NCBI RefSeq assembly: GCF_001618425.1
Contig: NZ_BDCU01000050.1
Coordinates: 103,947-167,946 of the forward strand
Length of the DNA: 64,000 bases
From: Nocardia fusca NBRC 14340
Lineage (GTDB): Bacteria; Actinomycetota; Actinomycetes; Mycobacteriales; Mycobacteriaceae
Direction of reading: 5' to 3'
Positions 9,194-17,896 of the stretch are shown piece by piece. Each line of letters starts with the position of its first letter. The first letter of the stretch is position 1. The translations under genes and the position numbers were made by a program. The notes beneath the pieces were generated by a model, which ran no database searches, was not told where the DNA came from, and saw only the letters and a list, made by a program, of their open reading frames with translations.

Positions 9194-9700
9194 TCAGACC
9201 GCGGGCACCAGATCCGCGCAGAACGGCGCGTACTCCATGGCACCGCTGCGGAAGATCTCACTCGGCGTCACCGCGGTGGGCGACAGCCCGGCGGCCACCA
9301 TAGCCTGCGCCTTGAACGCCCGCGCCGCGTAGCTGAGCCGGTGCAGCACCGGGTCCACGCCGTGATCCTGACCGGCCGGCCAGCCGTCACCCCAGACGAC
9401 GACCTCGATCCCGCGATCCTCGAGCGCCCGCAGCACTCCCTTGCGGGCCCGGCCGTCCCGGCTACAGACATCGGCATTGACGGCCAGCGCCTGCGGCAGC
9501 CGACCGGGTACCTCCGTCGCCAGGACGGCGTCGAGTTCACGCACCTCGGCGCCGAGGATCTTCAACGGGCGAATATCGGAAGGTCGTGCGAGCAGGACGG
9601 TCACATCCCAGCCGGCCACCGATCGATCGAACAGCCACCCACCGGCGAACTGGACCGCATCGGCCACGGTCGCCGCCACCACATCGAGCCGGTACCTCAT
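9194..9700 (-). CDS. Unrecognised protein coupled to TetR regulator
   Basis: The 168-residue protein starts at the ATG at 9700 (MRYRLDVVAATV), which shares one base with the TetR stop (TGATG). I do not recognise the family. The sequence looks globular alpha/beta (for example GWDVTVLLAR and RGIEVVVWGDGWPA), with no membrane segment, signal peptide or metal motif. The tight coupling to a TetR gene suggests a function under that regulator, perhaps effector processing. That is only an inference from position. Confidence 0.75.
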   Translation of the reverse strand: MRYRLDVVAATVADAVQFAGGWLFDRSVAGWDVTVLLARPSDIRPLKILGAEVRELDAVLATEVPGRLPQALAVNADVCSRDGRARKGVLRALEDRGIEVVVWGDGWPAGQDHGVDPVLHRLSYAARAFKAQAMVAAGLSPTAVTPSEIFRSGAMEYAPFCADLVPAV

Positions 9701-10302
9701 CACATCTCCTTCGCCGCCAAGTCGCGGGCCAGCGACTCGGTGTAACCGTTGAATACGTCGGCCAGCGGGATCGAACGATCGAGCAGCCATGAGATCTCCA
9801 TTCCGTTCAAGAAGGCCACGATTTCCACCGCACGCATCCGTGGATCGATATCGCGCCGGTACCGGCCGCTGTCCTGGCCTCTCCGGATCGCCTGGACGAC
9901 GAGTTCGACAGCCGTACGCCAGCGATCGAGCATCCGATCGTGCAGCGGCGCCTCGGGCATGAGGTTTTCGACGAGCAGCACCACGAAGGTGCCGACCAGT
10001 TCCGGATGGCGTTCCATCCGGGTGGCCACCTTGCGGATCTCGACCAGGAGGTCACCGCTGATATCGGCGTCCTCGAGATCCTGGGCGTCGCGGGCGTCCA
10101 GAACGGCGTGCAGCAATTGCTCTTTCGAGGAGAAGTGATGCAACAACCCCGCGGAGGTCACTCCGGCCTCTCCGGCGATCTGCGCGAGTGTGGTACCGCG
10201 CCAGCCGTTTCGGGTGAGCAGCCGCTGCGCGACGGCGAGGATACGTTGCCTGCGGTCTTCCCCCTTGGCGAGGAGTGCGGCATAAGGACGAGGAGCTGTC
10301 AT
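9700..10302 (-). CDS. TetR/AcrR family transcriptional regulator
   Basis: The 200-residue protein has an N-terminal helix-turn-helix at about residues 18-65 (RRQRILAVAQRLL, then TTLAQIAGEAGVTSAGLLHHF). The all-helical ligand domain is followed by a C-terminal helix. It stands divergent from the amidohydrolase operon. An AACCTA-N12-TAGGTT inverted repeat overlaps its own promoter, so autorepression and control of the plus-strand operon are likely. The ligand cannot be predicted; a CoA-thioester is common where such regulators border CoA-dependent catabolic genes. Confidence 0.92.
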   Translation of the reverse strand: MTAPRPYAALLAKGEDRRQRILAVAQRLLTRNGWRGTTLAQIAGEAGVTSAGLLHHFSSKEQLLHAVLDARDAQDLEDADISGDLLVEIRKVATRMERHPELVGTFVVLLVENLMPEAPLHDRMLDRWRTAVELVVQAIRRGQDSGRYRRDIDPRMRAVEIVAFLNGMEISWLLDRSIPLADVFNGYTESLARDLAAKEM

Positions 10303-10732
10303 GGCCCGAACCCCGATCTGACAAACCTAGTGAACACACAGTAGGTTGGTTTCAGGCTTGTGACAAGGGTTACAGGGAAGTTGCCCCGGCAATGGGTCTT
10401 CACAGGCGAATCGCGGTCGCGGCCGATCCGAAATCCACCGAGCGCCGCTGCTGCGAGGTCCGGCGGGAACCCTTGATGAAAATAGCATTCTCACACCGCT
10501 AGCCGCAGAAGAACAGGCGAATCCACGTCTACCTGTAGAACGTCACTCTCCTAACATGATAATGTCGTTTTCAGCTTGGCGGGTGACCACCGGAACCCGG
10601 CCGCGCGCAGTACCGATCCCCCGAGGCGACCGGCCATGCGGAATCGGTATGACACCGCGACAGCAACGGCAGCCCGGGGCCACGACCGCCGACGGCAGAT
10701 TCGCGAATCAAACGATCCATTGGAGGGTCACG
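10303..10732. other. 430-nt divergent intergenic region
   Basis: The region separates the TetR gene from the amidohydrolase operon. The TetR-proximal side carries the promoter and operator described separately. On the operon side an imperfect inverted repeat (ACGTCTAC... with GTAGAACGT, 10525-10543) and ACAT-GATA-ATGT (10554-10565) precede a leader of about 170 nt. The reading frame of the amidohydrolase stays open upstream of 10733 back to 10556, but the GGAGGG ribosome site supports 10733. Confidence 0.5.
10324..10366 (-). promoter_or_regulatory. TetR gene promoter with overlapping operator
   Basis: On the minus strand TTGTCA (10361-10366) and TACTGT (10338-10343) are spaced by 17 nt, a good vegetative promoter about 30 nt before the TetR start. 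AACCTA (10324-10329) and TAGGTT (10342-10347) form a perfect 6-bp inverted repeat that covers the -10 element. That is the arrangement expected for autorepression by the TetR protein. Confidence 0.6.
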
Positions 10733-11902
10733 ATGCCGACTTCGCCCAGCAGTGCCCAGCTCTACCCACCGCAGGGTTTCGGCCCGCCGAAGGATCGCCG
10801 GGGCCATGCCGAGGGCACACTCGGACTTCCCGCCGGCACCGAGGTCTTCTCCGCCGACAATCACATCTCCCTCGCGGACGACATCTTCTACGAACGGTTC
10901 CCCGAGGAGCTCCGGGACAAGGCGCCCCGGGTGTGGTACGAGGAGGGGGCGTACCAGATCGGGCGCAAGGGAAAGTCTTTCCTGCCCGGTGATTTCAGCC
11001 GGGTGCTGATGCAGTACGACCCCCTGGACGGCTCCGGGAGCACCAACCTCGAGGCCCGGGCGGCGGATCTGCGCGCCGACGGGATCGACAAGGAACTGGC
11101 CTTCCCCAATTCGCTGCTGGCGCTGCTGTTCTATCCCGACAAGGCGGTCCGGGAGCGCTGTTTCCGCATCTACAACGAGTACATCGCCGAGGTGCAGGAG
11201 CGCTCCGGCGGCACACTGTACGGCGTCGGGCTGATCAACTGGTGGGACGCCGACGGAGCGCGCCGCACCCTGACCGAGCTGAAAGCACTGGGCCTGAAGA
11301 CGTTCCTGCTGCCGTTGTCGGCCGGCAAGGACGACGACGGCAATGTCATCGACTACGGCAGCACTTCGATGATCGGGGTCTGGGACGCCATCGAGGAGTC
11401 CGGGGTACCGGTATCGCACCACATCGGCGAATCCCCGCTGTCGGCCCCGTGCGAGGTGAACAGTGTCGTGGTCGGCATGATGCACAATGTGGCCCCCTTC
11501 CGGGAGCTGTTCTCCAAGTATCTCTTCAGCGGGATCATCGATCGGCACCCGGGTCTGCAGATCGGCTGGTTCGAGGGCGGGATCAACTGGGTCGCCTCGG
11601 CCCTCCAGGACGCCGAGCACATGAACGCGTCCTACCGGCACATGTACAACCGGCCGGTGGAACACGACGTGCGCCACTACTGGCAGAACCATATGCGGGC
11701 TTCGTTCATGGTGGACCCGCTGGGCCTGGCCGTCATCGACCGGATCGGTGTCGACCGGGTGATGTGGTCCTCGGACTATCCGCACAACGAGAGCACCTTC
11801 GGCTACTCCGAGCAGTCGCTGGCCGCGGTCGTCGAGGCGGTCGGTCCCGAGGCCGCCGCGCGCATCGTGGGCGGGAACATCAAGGAATTCCTGGGTATCT
11901 AG
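10733..11902 (+). CDS. Amidohydrolase family protein (Amidohydro_2 type)
   Basis: The 389-residue protein starts at the ATG at 10733, behind a GGAGGG site. The N-terminus has the metal-binding D-x-H pattern (FSADNHISL). The C-terminus has the final metal-ligand aspartate of the fold in VMWSSDYPHNEST. A conserved His lies in VPVSHHIGES. These features match the TIM-barrel amidohydrolase-2 group, which includes decarboxylases and hydrolases acting on cyclic or aromatic acids. It is the first gene of a five-gene plus-strand operon. The operon ends in CoA-dependent enzymes, so it probably acts at the start or end of a catabolic pathway. The substrate is unknown. Confidence 0.88.
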   Translation: MPTSPSSAQLYPPQGFGPPKDRRGHAEGTLGLPAGTEVFSADNHISLADDIFYERFPEELRDKAPRVWYEEGAYQIGRKGKSFLPGDFSRVLMQYDPLDGSGSTNLEARAADLRADGIDKELAFPNSLLALLFYPDKAVRERCFRIYNEYIAEVQERSGGTLYGVGLINWWDADGARRTLTELKALGLKTFLLPLSAGKDDDGNVIDYGSTSMIGVWDAIEESGVPVSHHIGESPLSAPCEVNSVVVGMMHNVAPFRELFSKYLFSGIIDRHPGLQIGWFEGGINWVASALQDAEHMNASYRHMYNRPVEHDVRHYWQNHMRASFMVDPLGLAVIDRIGVDRVMWSSDYPHNESTFGYSEQSLAAVVEAVGPEAAARIVGGNIKEFLGI

Positions 11903-11941
11903 ACCGGGCCGCAGCGCCGAGGGCGAGAAGGACCAATTTCG

Positions 11942-13177
11942 ATGACCGCATTCCCCGCCGCGACCACCGCGGCGATCGATATACCCGACCTCCCGGATCG
12001 CACCCGGATGCGCCGGGAGACCGGGGCCCGCCTGCGTTCGGCCATGGCCGAACGCGGAGTGGACGCAGCGATCCTGCTGCTGAACAACAATGTCGTCTAC
12101 GCGACCGGCGCCAACTGGCCGCTCGGCGACGCCGGCCTCGCCCACGTCGAGCGACCGGTCGCCGTGGTCACGGTGCACGACGAATGGCCCCATCTGTTCC
12201 TGCCCTTCCGGGCCGGCGCCGCGGCCGAAACCGAACTGCCCGCCGACCATCTGCATCCGCCGGTGTATCTCGAATTCGACGAGGGCGTAGCGGATTTCGC
12301 ACGGAAACTGGCCGATCTCGTGCCCGCCGGTTCGACCTTCGCGGTGGACGAGTACACCGGCGCCATGCTGCGGGCGCGCGACCGGCTCTTCCCGGGCGGG
12401 AAACCGGTGGACGCCGCCACGGTCATCGGCCCGGCGAAACTGATCAAAACGGCCGACGAGCTGTCCTGTATCCGCAAGGCCTGCCGGATCACCGAGGAAG
12501 CGATCGTCGGCATCCACACCGGACTCGCGCCCGGACAGCGCCAGATCGACCTGTCCGCGGGTTTCGTGCGGCGCGCATTCGAGCTCGGCGCGACCGCCAC
12601 CATGCTCGACGCCATCTGGCAGGTCATGCCGGAATCGAAGGCCGACGGTGTCTGGACCAAGCACGGTGATCTCGCATTGCCACTACTCACCACCGAGCGG
12701 GAACTCACGGCCGGTGATGTGCTGTGGACCGATGTCAGCATCACCTACAACGGGTACTGCTCGGACTTCGGCCGCACCTGGATCGTCGGCCGGGATCCGA
12801 CACCGCGCCAGCAGGCGCAATACCGAAAATGGCGGGAGATTCTGGACGCGGTACTCGCGCAGATCCGGCCCGGCGCGACCGCGGCCCGGCTCGGTGCGGC
12901 GGCCACCGCGGCGGCCGGCGGGCACCGCCCCTGGCTCCCCCACTTCTACCTATCGCACGGTATCGGCGTGAGCGCCGCCGAGGTGCCGATGATCGGCACC
13001 GATCTCGGCGCCGAATTCGACGAGAACTTCGTGCTCCGACCCGGCATGGTGCTGGTCCTCGAACCCGTGGTGTGGGAGGACGGCACCGGCGGCTACCGCA
13101 GTGAGGAGATCGTGGTGGTTACCGACGGAGGCTTCGCGCCTCTCACCGACTACACCTATGCCCCCTATGGCGATTGA
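11942..13177 (+). CDS. M24 family metallopeptidase-like protein, ligands intact
   Basis: The 411-residue protein has a creatinase-type N-terminal domain (about 1-175) and a C-terminal pita-bread domain. All five metal ligands of family M24 can be placed: Asp264 and Asp275 (TDVS and SDFGRTW), His339 (LSHGIG), Glu374 (VLEPVVW) and Glu388 (YRSEE). It should therefore bind two metals. M24 proteins cleave Xaa-Pro bonds, but relatives hydrolyse creatine or lyse DMSP. In this catabolic operon a non-peptidase role is plausible. It starts 39 nt after the amidohydrolase and overlaps the next gene. Confidence 0.9.
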   Translation: MTAFPAATTAAIDIPDLPDRTRMRRETGARLRSAMAERGVDAAILLLNNNVVYATGANWPLGDAGLAHVERPVAVVTVHDEWPHLFLPFRAGAAAETELPADHLHPPVYLEFDEGVADFARKLADLVPAGSTFAVDEYTGAMLRARDRLFPGGKPVDAATVIGPAKLIKTADELSCIRKACRITEEAIVGIHTGLAPGQRQIDLSAGFVRRAFELGATATMLDAIWQVMPESKADGVWTKHGDLALPLLTTERELTAGDVLWTDVSITYNGYCSDFGRTWIVGRDPTPRQQAQYRKWREILDAVLAQIRPGATAARLGAAATAAAGGHRPWLPHFYLSHGIGVSAAEVPMIGTDLGAEFDENFVLRPGMVLVLEPVVWEDGTGGYRSEEIVVVTDGGFAPLTDYTYAPYGD

Positions 13178-14291
13178 GATCCTGCCGGACGATCGCGCGC
13201 TGCGGGTGGGACGCCGCGAGCGCGTGCTGGCACAGATGCACGCCCTTGATCTCGATGTACTCATCGCCGGACGGCAGGCCAATGCCCGCTACCTCTCCGG
13301 CGCGCCCCAGCTGTGGGTGGCGGGCACCCGGCCGTTCGGACCGGTGGCCCTGCTCGTACGGCGTACCGGCGCGGTCCATCTGCACAGCACCTGGGACGAG
13401 GGGATCCCCGAGGACATCCCGCACGAGAACCTCTACGAGACCATGTGGGATCCCCGCAATCTCGTTGCCGTGCTGCGTGATATCGACGGCGCGGCCGACG
13501 CCCGGCGCGTCGGGACCGATGCGCTTTCCCCCGGTTTCGCCGAGCTGCTGCCGACCGCGTTCCCGAACGCCGAGATCGTCGACGGTGAACTGGCCTTCCG
13601 GGCGGCCCGGCGGATCAAAACCGCGGACGAGATCGATACCCTGCGCGCCGGACTGCGGGTCGCCGAACAGGGACTCGCCGCCGGACTGGCCGAACTCGCG
13701 CCCGGGGTCACCGAACAGGGTCTGGCCGGGGTCCTGCTCGAAGCGTGCGCGGCGGGCGGGGTGAGCACCCCCGCCACGCAGGACGCGGCGTGGGTGACCG
13801 CCCGGGACCATCCGTGGCGGCGGGCCACCGCGGACCGGCGGGTCCAGGAGGGTGATCTGGTCGCCTTCTCCGCCGGTGTCCTCGCCGACGGATACATCGG
13901 GGAGGTCGGGCGAACCTGGCCGGTCGGGCCGGTGGCTCCGGCGACGGCGAAACTCTACGGCCGCTGGGACCGGTTGTGGGACGGTCTCCTCGCGGCCTGC
14001 CGGCCGGGCGCGCCCGCGGCCGGGCTGCTCGACGCCTATCTCTCCGCCGGCGAGCCACTCCCGGCCCTGCCCGTGGCCCGCGGTCTCGGTATGGGTTTCG
14101 ACCCGCCGGTCGTCGCGCCCGCCCTGCGGCGCACGGCGGAGGCCGAAATCCTCGAGCCCGGCATGGTGCTCGCCGTCACCGGTTATGTCTGGGCCGAGGG
14201 CGTGGGCGCGGTATTCGGCCGCGACGCGGTACTCATCGGCGCGGACGGCCCGCGGATACTGACCTCGAGCCCGCACTGGGAGCCGCGATGA
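13167..14291 (+). CDS. M24-fold protein lacking all metal ligands (probable pseudoenzyme)
   Basis: The protein has 374 residues from the ATG at 13167 (MAIEILPDD); an ATG at 13158 is an alternative start. Both overlap the end of the preceding M24 gene. The fold is clear along its length, including GYIGEVGRTWPVG and EPGMVLAVTGYVWAEG. Aligned with its neighbour, the five ligands become Ser235, Glu246, Arg305, Thr338 and Arg352, so dimetal catalysis looks impossible. It may form a heterodimer with the intact paralogue or use another chemistry. The gene shows no frameshift. Its ATGA overlap with the next gene indicates it is translated. Confidence 0.85.
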   Translation: MAIEILPDDRALRVGRRERVLAQMHALDLDVLIAGRQANARYLSGAPQLWVAGTRPFGPVALLVRRTGAVHLHSTWDEGIPEDIPHENLYETMWDPRNLVAVLRDIDGAADARRVGTDALSPGFAELLPTAFPNAEIVDGELAFRAARRIKTADEIDTLRAGLRVAEQGLAAGLAELAPGVTEQGLAGVLLEACAAGGVSTPATQDAAWVTARDHPWRRATADRRVQEGDLVAFSAGVLADGYIGEVGRTWPVGPVAPATAKLYGRWDRLWDGLLAACRPGAPAAGLLDAYLSAGEPLPALPVARGLGMGFDPPVVAPALRRTAEAEILEPGMVLAVTGYVWAEGVGAVFGRDAVLIGADGPRILTSSPHWEPR

Positions 14292-15304
14292 CCACCCGTA
14301 CCCCCGGCAACGGAGCCCACGCCGACGACGACGGGGGCGCCCGGGCCACCGGTCCCACGCAACCCACCGCCGAGGAGATCATCCGGTACGCGAAGGACCC
14401 CGCGACCCGCATCGCGACCATCACCTTCGACCGTCCCGATCAACTCAATGCCCCGACCATGGCCGCCCGCCTCCGCTACGGCGACCTGATCCACCGGGCG
14501 AGCATCGACGACGAGGTCAAGGTACTGGTGATCCGGGGCGCGGGTGACGATTTCGGATCCGGCGCCGATCTCGGCGAGTTCATGGCGGTGCAGAACGACC
14601 CGGATCAGGGTCCGCGGCTGAGCGAATACAAGATCGGGCCCGACGAGGTCAGGTATCCGCCCAAGGAATCGTTCCGGCACGGCGCCAGCATCAGTCAGTG
14701 GTACGCCAACGCCCAGGCGGGCTGCCGGAGCCTGCAGGAATTCAAGAAGATCAGCATTGTCGAGGTCAAGGGCTACTGCTACGGCTGGCACTTCTACCAG
14801 GCCGCCGACGCCGATCTGGTGATCTCCGCCGACGACGCGCTGTTCGGGCATCCGTCGTTCCGCTACTACGGCTGGGGTCCGCGGATGTGGACCTGGGCGC
14901 AGACCATGGGCCTGCGCAAGTTCCAGGAGATGGTGTTCACCGGCCGGGCCTTCTCTGCCGCGGAGATGGCCGAGTGCAACTTCCTCAACAGTGTCGTGCC
15001 CCGGGCGGACCTCGAGGCGGAGACCGACAAGTACGCACTGGCCTGCGCGCGCAACCGGCCCACGGACACGGTGTTCATGCAGAAGGTCTTCTTCGAGATC
15101 ATGAAACAGCAGCAGGGTGAGTACATGGGCAGCCTGCTCAGCGGTTTCTTCGAATCCATGGGCGGCCATATCCACGCCGACGACAACGATCTGATGCTGG
15201 ACAACGCCTTCGACGGCGGCCTGAACAATTCGGTCAAGGACAACGACAGCCGGTTCCCGCCGGAATTCCGGCTGAGCAAATCGGGCCGCCGGAAGAAGGA
15301 ATAG
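14288..15304 (+). CDS. Enoyl-CoA hydratase/isomerase family protein
   Basis: The 338-residue protein starts in the ATGA overlap with the M24-like gene. The crotonase core runs from about residue 30 to 260. It has the CoA/oxyanion segment (RGAGDDFGSGADLGEF) and a second turn (VKGYCYGWHFYQAADADLVIS), with Trp-His where classical hydratases have Gly-Gly. The protein is longer than usual crotonases (about 260 residues), with an extended polar C-terminus ending in KSGRRKKE. It probably acts on a CoA thioester made by the neighbouring CoA-transferase. The precise reaction is not predictable. Confidence 0.88.
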   Translation: MTTRTPGNGAHADDDGGARATGPTQPTAEEIIRYAKDPATRIATITFDRPDQLNAPTMAARLRYGDLIHRASIDDEVKVLVIRGAGDDFGSGADLGEFMAVQNDPDQGPRLSEYKIGPDEVRYPPKESFRHGASISQWYANAQAGCRSLQEFKKISIVEVKGYCYGWHFYQAADADLVISADDALFGHPSFRYYGWGPRMWTWAQTMGLRKFQEMVFTGRAFSAAEMAECNFLNSVVPRADLEAETDKYALACARNRPTDTVFMQKVFFEIMKQQQGEYMGSLLSGFFESMGGHIHADDNDLMLDNAFDGGLNNSVKDNDSRFPPEFRLSKSGRRKKE

Positions 15305-15360
15305 CGGACCGCGTCCGCATTCCCGGGGGATCGACAGCACCGGCCCGGGCGTGCCGGTGT

Positions 15361-15390
15361 GCTGCACCCGCACCACAGTGCGGGTGCAGC
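15361..15390. other. Perfect 13-bp hairpin inside the catabolic operon
   Basis: GCTGCACCCGCAC and GTGCGGGTGCAGC are perfect complements separated by a CACA loop. The hairpin lies in the 142-nt gap between the crotonase and the CoA-transferase genes. No T tract follows on either strand. It could be a terminator or attenuator lowering CoA-transferase expression, or an mRNA processing or stability element. Confidence 0.6.
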
Positions 15391-15446
15391 GTGGCCTCCG
15401 GGGTTCGCCACGCCCGCGCGGCCCCGGCACAGGAATCGAGGCAGTT

Positions 15447-17894
15447 ATGACAGCGAATCGGGCACCGGGCCGATACAGCCCCCCGGAAATGTCACCGCTG
15501 GCGGGTTACATCGTGGTCGATCTGTCGAGCGGGATCGCCGGCGCGTACTGCACCAAGCTCCTCGCCGACGCCGGGGCCCGGGTGATCGCCGTCGAACCGC
15601 CGGAGGGCAACCCGCTGCGCCGCCGCACGATCTCCGGGGCGGCCCTCGACGACGGCGCCGACGGCGCGCTCTTCGGATTCCTCGCCGGTCGCTCCCACAG
15701 CGTGGTGGCCGATCCGCGCCGCGCCGCGGACCGCGACCTGCTCGACCGGCTGCTCGCCGGTGCCGACGCGGTCGTCTGGTCCCCCGGTCCCGGCACCGCC
15801 GACCGGCCCGAGCACGCTCCCGCCGTACTGCGCGACCGTTATCCCCATCTCGTCGTCACCACGATCACGCCGTTCGGCCTGGACGGCCCGTGGGCCGGGC
15901 GGCCCGCCACGGAGTTCACGCTGCAGGCCTGGTCGGGCGGAATCGTCGGCCTCGGCCGCGGCGCACCCGAGCGGGCGCCGCTGCACATCGGCGGCGATGT
16001 CGGCGAATGGTTCGCCGGCGCGCACGCGGCGGCCGCGCTCCTCACTGCCCGGCAGCGGGCGCTCGCCACGGGCACCGGTGAACTGGTCGACCTGTCGATG
16101 CTGGAAACCCAGATCCTCGGGCTCTCCTATTATCCGGTGTCCTTCTACGAGACATCGAACCGCCCGTTCCGCACCCGGCGCCGGTTGAGCCGGCCCGGGG
16201 TGGCCACCGCCGCCGACGGCCTGATCGCGGTCGGGTGCGGCACCGCACAGCAGTGGTTCGATCTATGTGTCATGGTCGGGCATCCCGAGTGGATCGAGGA
16301 GGACCCGACTCCCGCCATCACCGAACGCACCAACGAGAAAGCGGCCGAGATCGCCGCCTGGTTCGCGGCGCACAAGGTGGACGAGATCCAGGAGCTGGCC
16401 ACGGCGTTCCGGATCCCGAACAGTCCGGTGGCCGACGGCGCCACCGTCACCGAGCTGGATCAGCACCGCGCCCGCGACTTCTTCACGGTGCACCCGGGCG
16501 GCGGATTCGTCCGGCCCGGGCCACCGTTCCGGTCCCGGCCACCGCTGTTGCGCGACCCGGCACCCGCTCCGCGGCTGGGGGAGCACACCGAGCGGTACCG
16601 CCGCGCCGGATCACCCACCCGCGCGGTCCCGGCCGACGCCGCCACCGCGAAACCGCTGCCGTTCCAGGGTCTGCGGGTAGTCGATATGACCACGTTCTGG
16701 GCGGGCCCGTCGTGCACCCATTTCCTGGCGATGCAGGGTGCGGAGGTGATCCATGTCGAATCGGCCCAGCGTCCCGACGGGACCAGGCTCATCGCCGGGG
16801 TGCCGATCGACGAGGACCGGTGGTGGGAGAAGTCGGGTATCTTCACCGGCCTCAACACCGGAAAGCGGGGGATCACCGTCGATTTCCGGCAGCCGGCGGG
16901 GCGCGAGATCCTGCGCAGGCTGGTCGCCTCCTGCGATGTGATCGTGGAGAACTACACGCCGCGGGTGATCGAACAGATCGGTCTCGACTGGGACGCCGTG
17001 CGGGCGTTGCGCCCCGATGCCGTCATGGTCCGGATGCCGGGGTTCGGTCTCGACGGTCCCTGGCGCGACAATCCGGCCTTCGCCTACGTGATCGAGGACG
17101 CCTCCGGGCTCACCGCGCGCACCGGGTACCCGGACCAGAACCCGGTCGAGCCCTACAGTCTCGGCGACCCGAACGCCGGCGTACACGCCCTCGTCGCCCT
17201 GCTGCTGGCCCTGGAACACCGACGCCGCACCGGTGAAGGCGTGCTGGTGGAGGCAGCCATGGTCGACGCCGCCCTGAACATCACCGCCGAGCAGGTCATC
17301 GAATACTCCGCCTACGGTGCGCTGCTGGAACGCGCCGGCAACCGGGGCCCGCACGCCGCGCCACAGAACCTCTACCGCGCCGCCGGACTCGACGAATTCG
17401 GCCGGCCCGACAACTGGATCGCCCTCGCCGTCGCCACCGACGAGCAGTGGGCCGCGCTCGTGGACGTCCTGGGGCGGCCCGCCTGGGCGGCCGACCCCGG
17501 ACTGCGCACGGCCGCGGGCCGCCGGGCCCACCACGACGCGATCGACGACCGCCTCGCGGAGTGGTTCGCCGATCAGGAAATCGGCGCGGTCGTCGCCCGC
17601 CTCTGGGACGCCGGGATACCGGTGGCCGAAGTACTACAGCCACACCGGCAGGCGGAGCTTCCCCAGTTGCGCCACCGCGAGTTCTTCGAACCCGTCGCGC
17701 ATCCGGTGAATCCGACCGCGCGGCACAGCACGGTCCCCGCTCGCTATTCCGCCGGTCCGGGCCGCTACCACCGTGCCCACGCCCCGCTACTCGGCCAGGA
17801 CAACCACGCGGTCCTGGCCGAACTCGGCTACCGCACGGCGGAGGTGGCCGCTCTCGAACGCGACGGGGTGGTGGGCGGTACGCCGCGCTTCTGA
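15447..17894 (+). CDS. Tandem fused family III (CaiB/BaiF) CoA-transferase
   Basis: The 815-residue protein is about twice the usual family length of 390-420. Domain 1 (about 15-390) begins LAGYIVVDLSSGIAGAYCTKLL. Domain 2 (about 404-805) begins LRVVDMTTFWAGPSCTHFL. The catalytic aspartate expected in the G-x-x-V-D motif is present in domain 1 (ELVDLSMLE, Asp215). In domain 2 it is replaced by Glu602 (VLVEAAMVD). The start is the ATG at 15447 behind GAGG. It presumably activates the pathway substrate by CoA transfer. Whether one or both halves are active is open. Confidence 0.9.
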   Translation: MTANRAPGRYSPPEMSPLAGYIVVDLSSGIAGAYCTKLLADAGARVIAVEPPEGNPLRRRTISGAALDDGADGALFGFLAGRSHSVVADPRRAADRDLLDRLLAGADAVVWSPGPGTADRPEHAPAVLRDRYPHLVVTTITPFGLDGPWAGRPATEFTLQAWSGGIVGLGRGAPERAPLHIGGDVGEWFAGAHAAAALLTARQRALATGTGELVDLSMLETQILGLSYYPVSFYETSNRPFRTRRRLSRPGVATAADGLIAVGCGTAQQWFDLCVMVGHPEWIEEDPTPAITERTNEKAAEIAAWFAAHKVDEIQELATAFRIPNSPVADGATVTELDQHRARDFFTVHPGGGFVRPGPPFRSRPPLLRDPAPAPRLGEHTERYRRAGSPTRAVPADAATAKPLPFQGLRVVDMTTFWAGPSCTHFLAMQGAEVIHVESAQRPDGTRLIAGVPIDEDRWWEKSGIFTGLNTGKRGITVDFRQPAGREILRRLVASCDVIVENYTPRVIEQIGLDWDAVRALRPDAVMVRMPGFGLDGPWRDNPAFAYVIEDASGLTARTGYPDQNPVEPYSLGDPNAGVHALVALLLALEHRRRTGEGVLVEAAMVDAALNITAEQVIEYSAYGALLERAGNRGPHAAPQNLYRAAGLDEFGRPDNWIALAVATDEQWAALVDVLGRPAWAADPGLRTAAGRRAHHDAIDDRLAEWFADQEIGAVVARLWDAGIPVAEVLQPHRQAELPQLRHREFFEPVAHPVNPTARHSTVPARYSAGPGRYHRAHAPLLGQDNHAVLAELGYRTAEVAALERDGVVGGTPRF

Positions 17895-17896
17895 TC

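Noticed and set aside
10571..12664. 697-codon open frame on the minus strand across the amidohydrolase and M24 genes
   Set aside because: It mirrors two well-recognised plus-strand genes, has no ribosome site and is rich in Arg, Gly and His, as expected of an antisense frame in high-GC DNA.
13143..14276. 377-codon minus-strand frame opposite the second M24 gene
   Set aside because: Antisense shadow; the plus-strand gene has clear homology and overlap with its neighbours.
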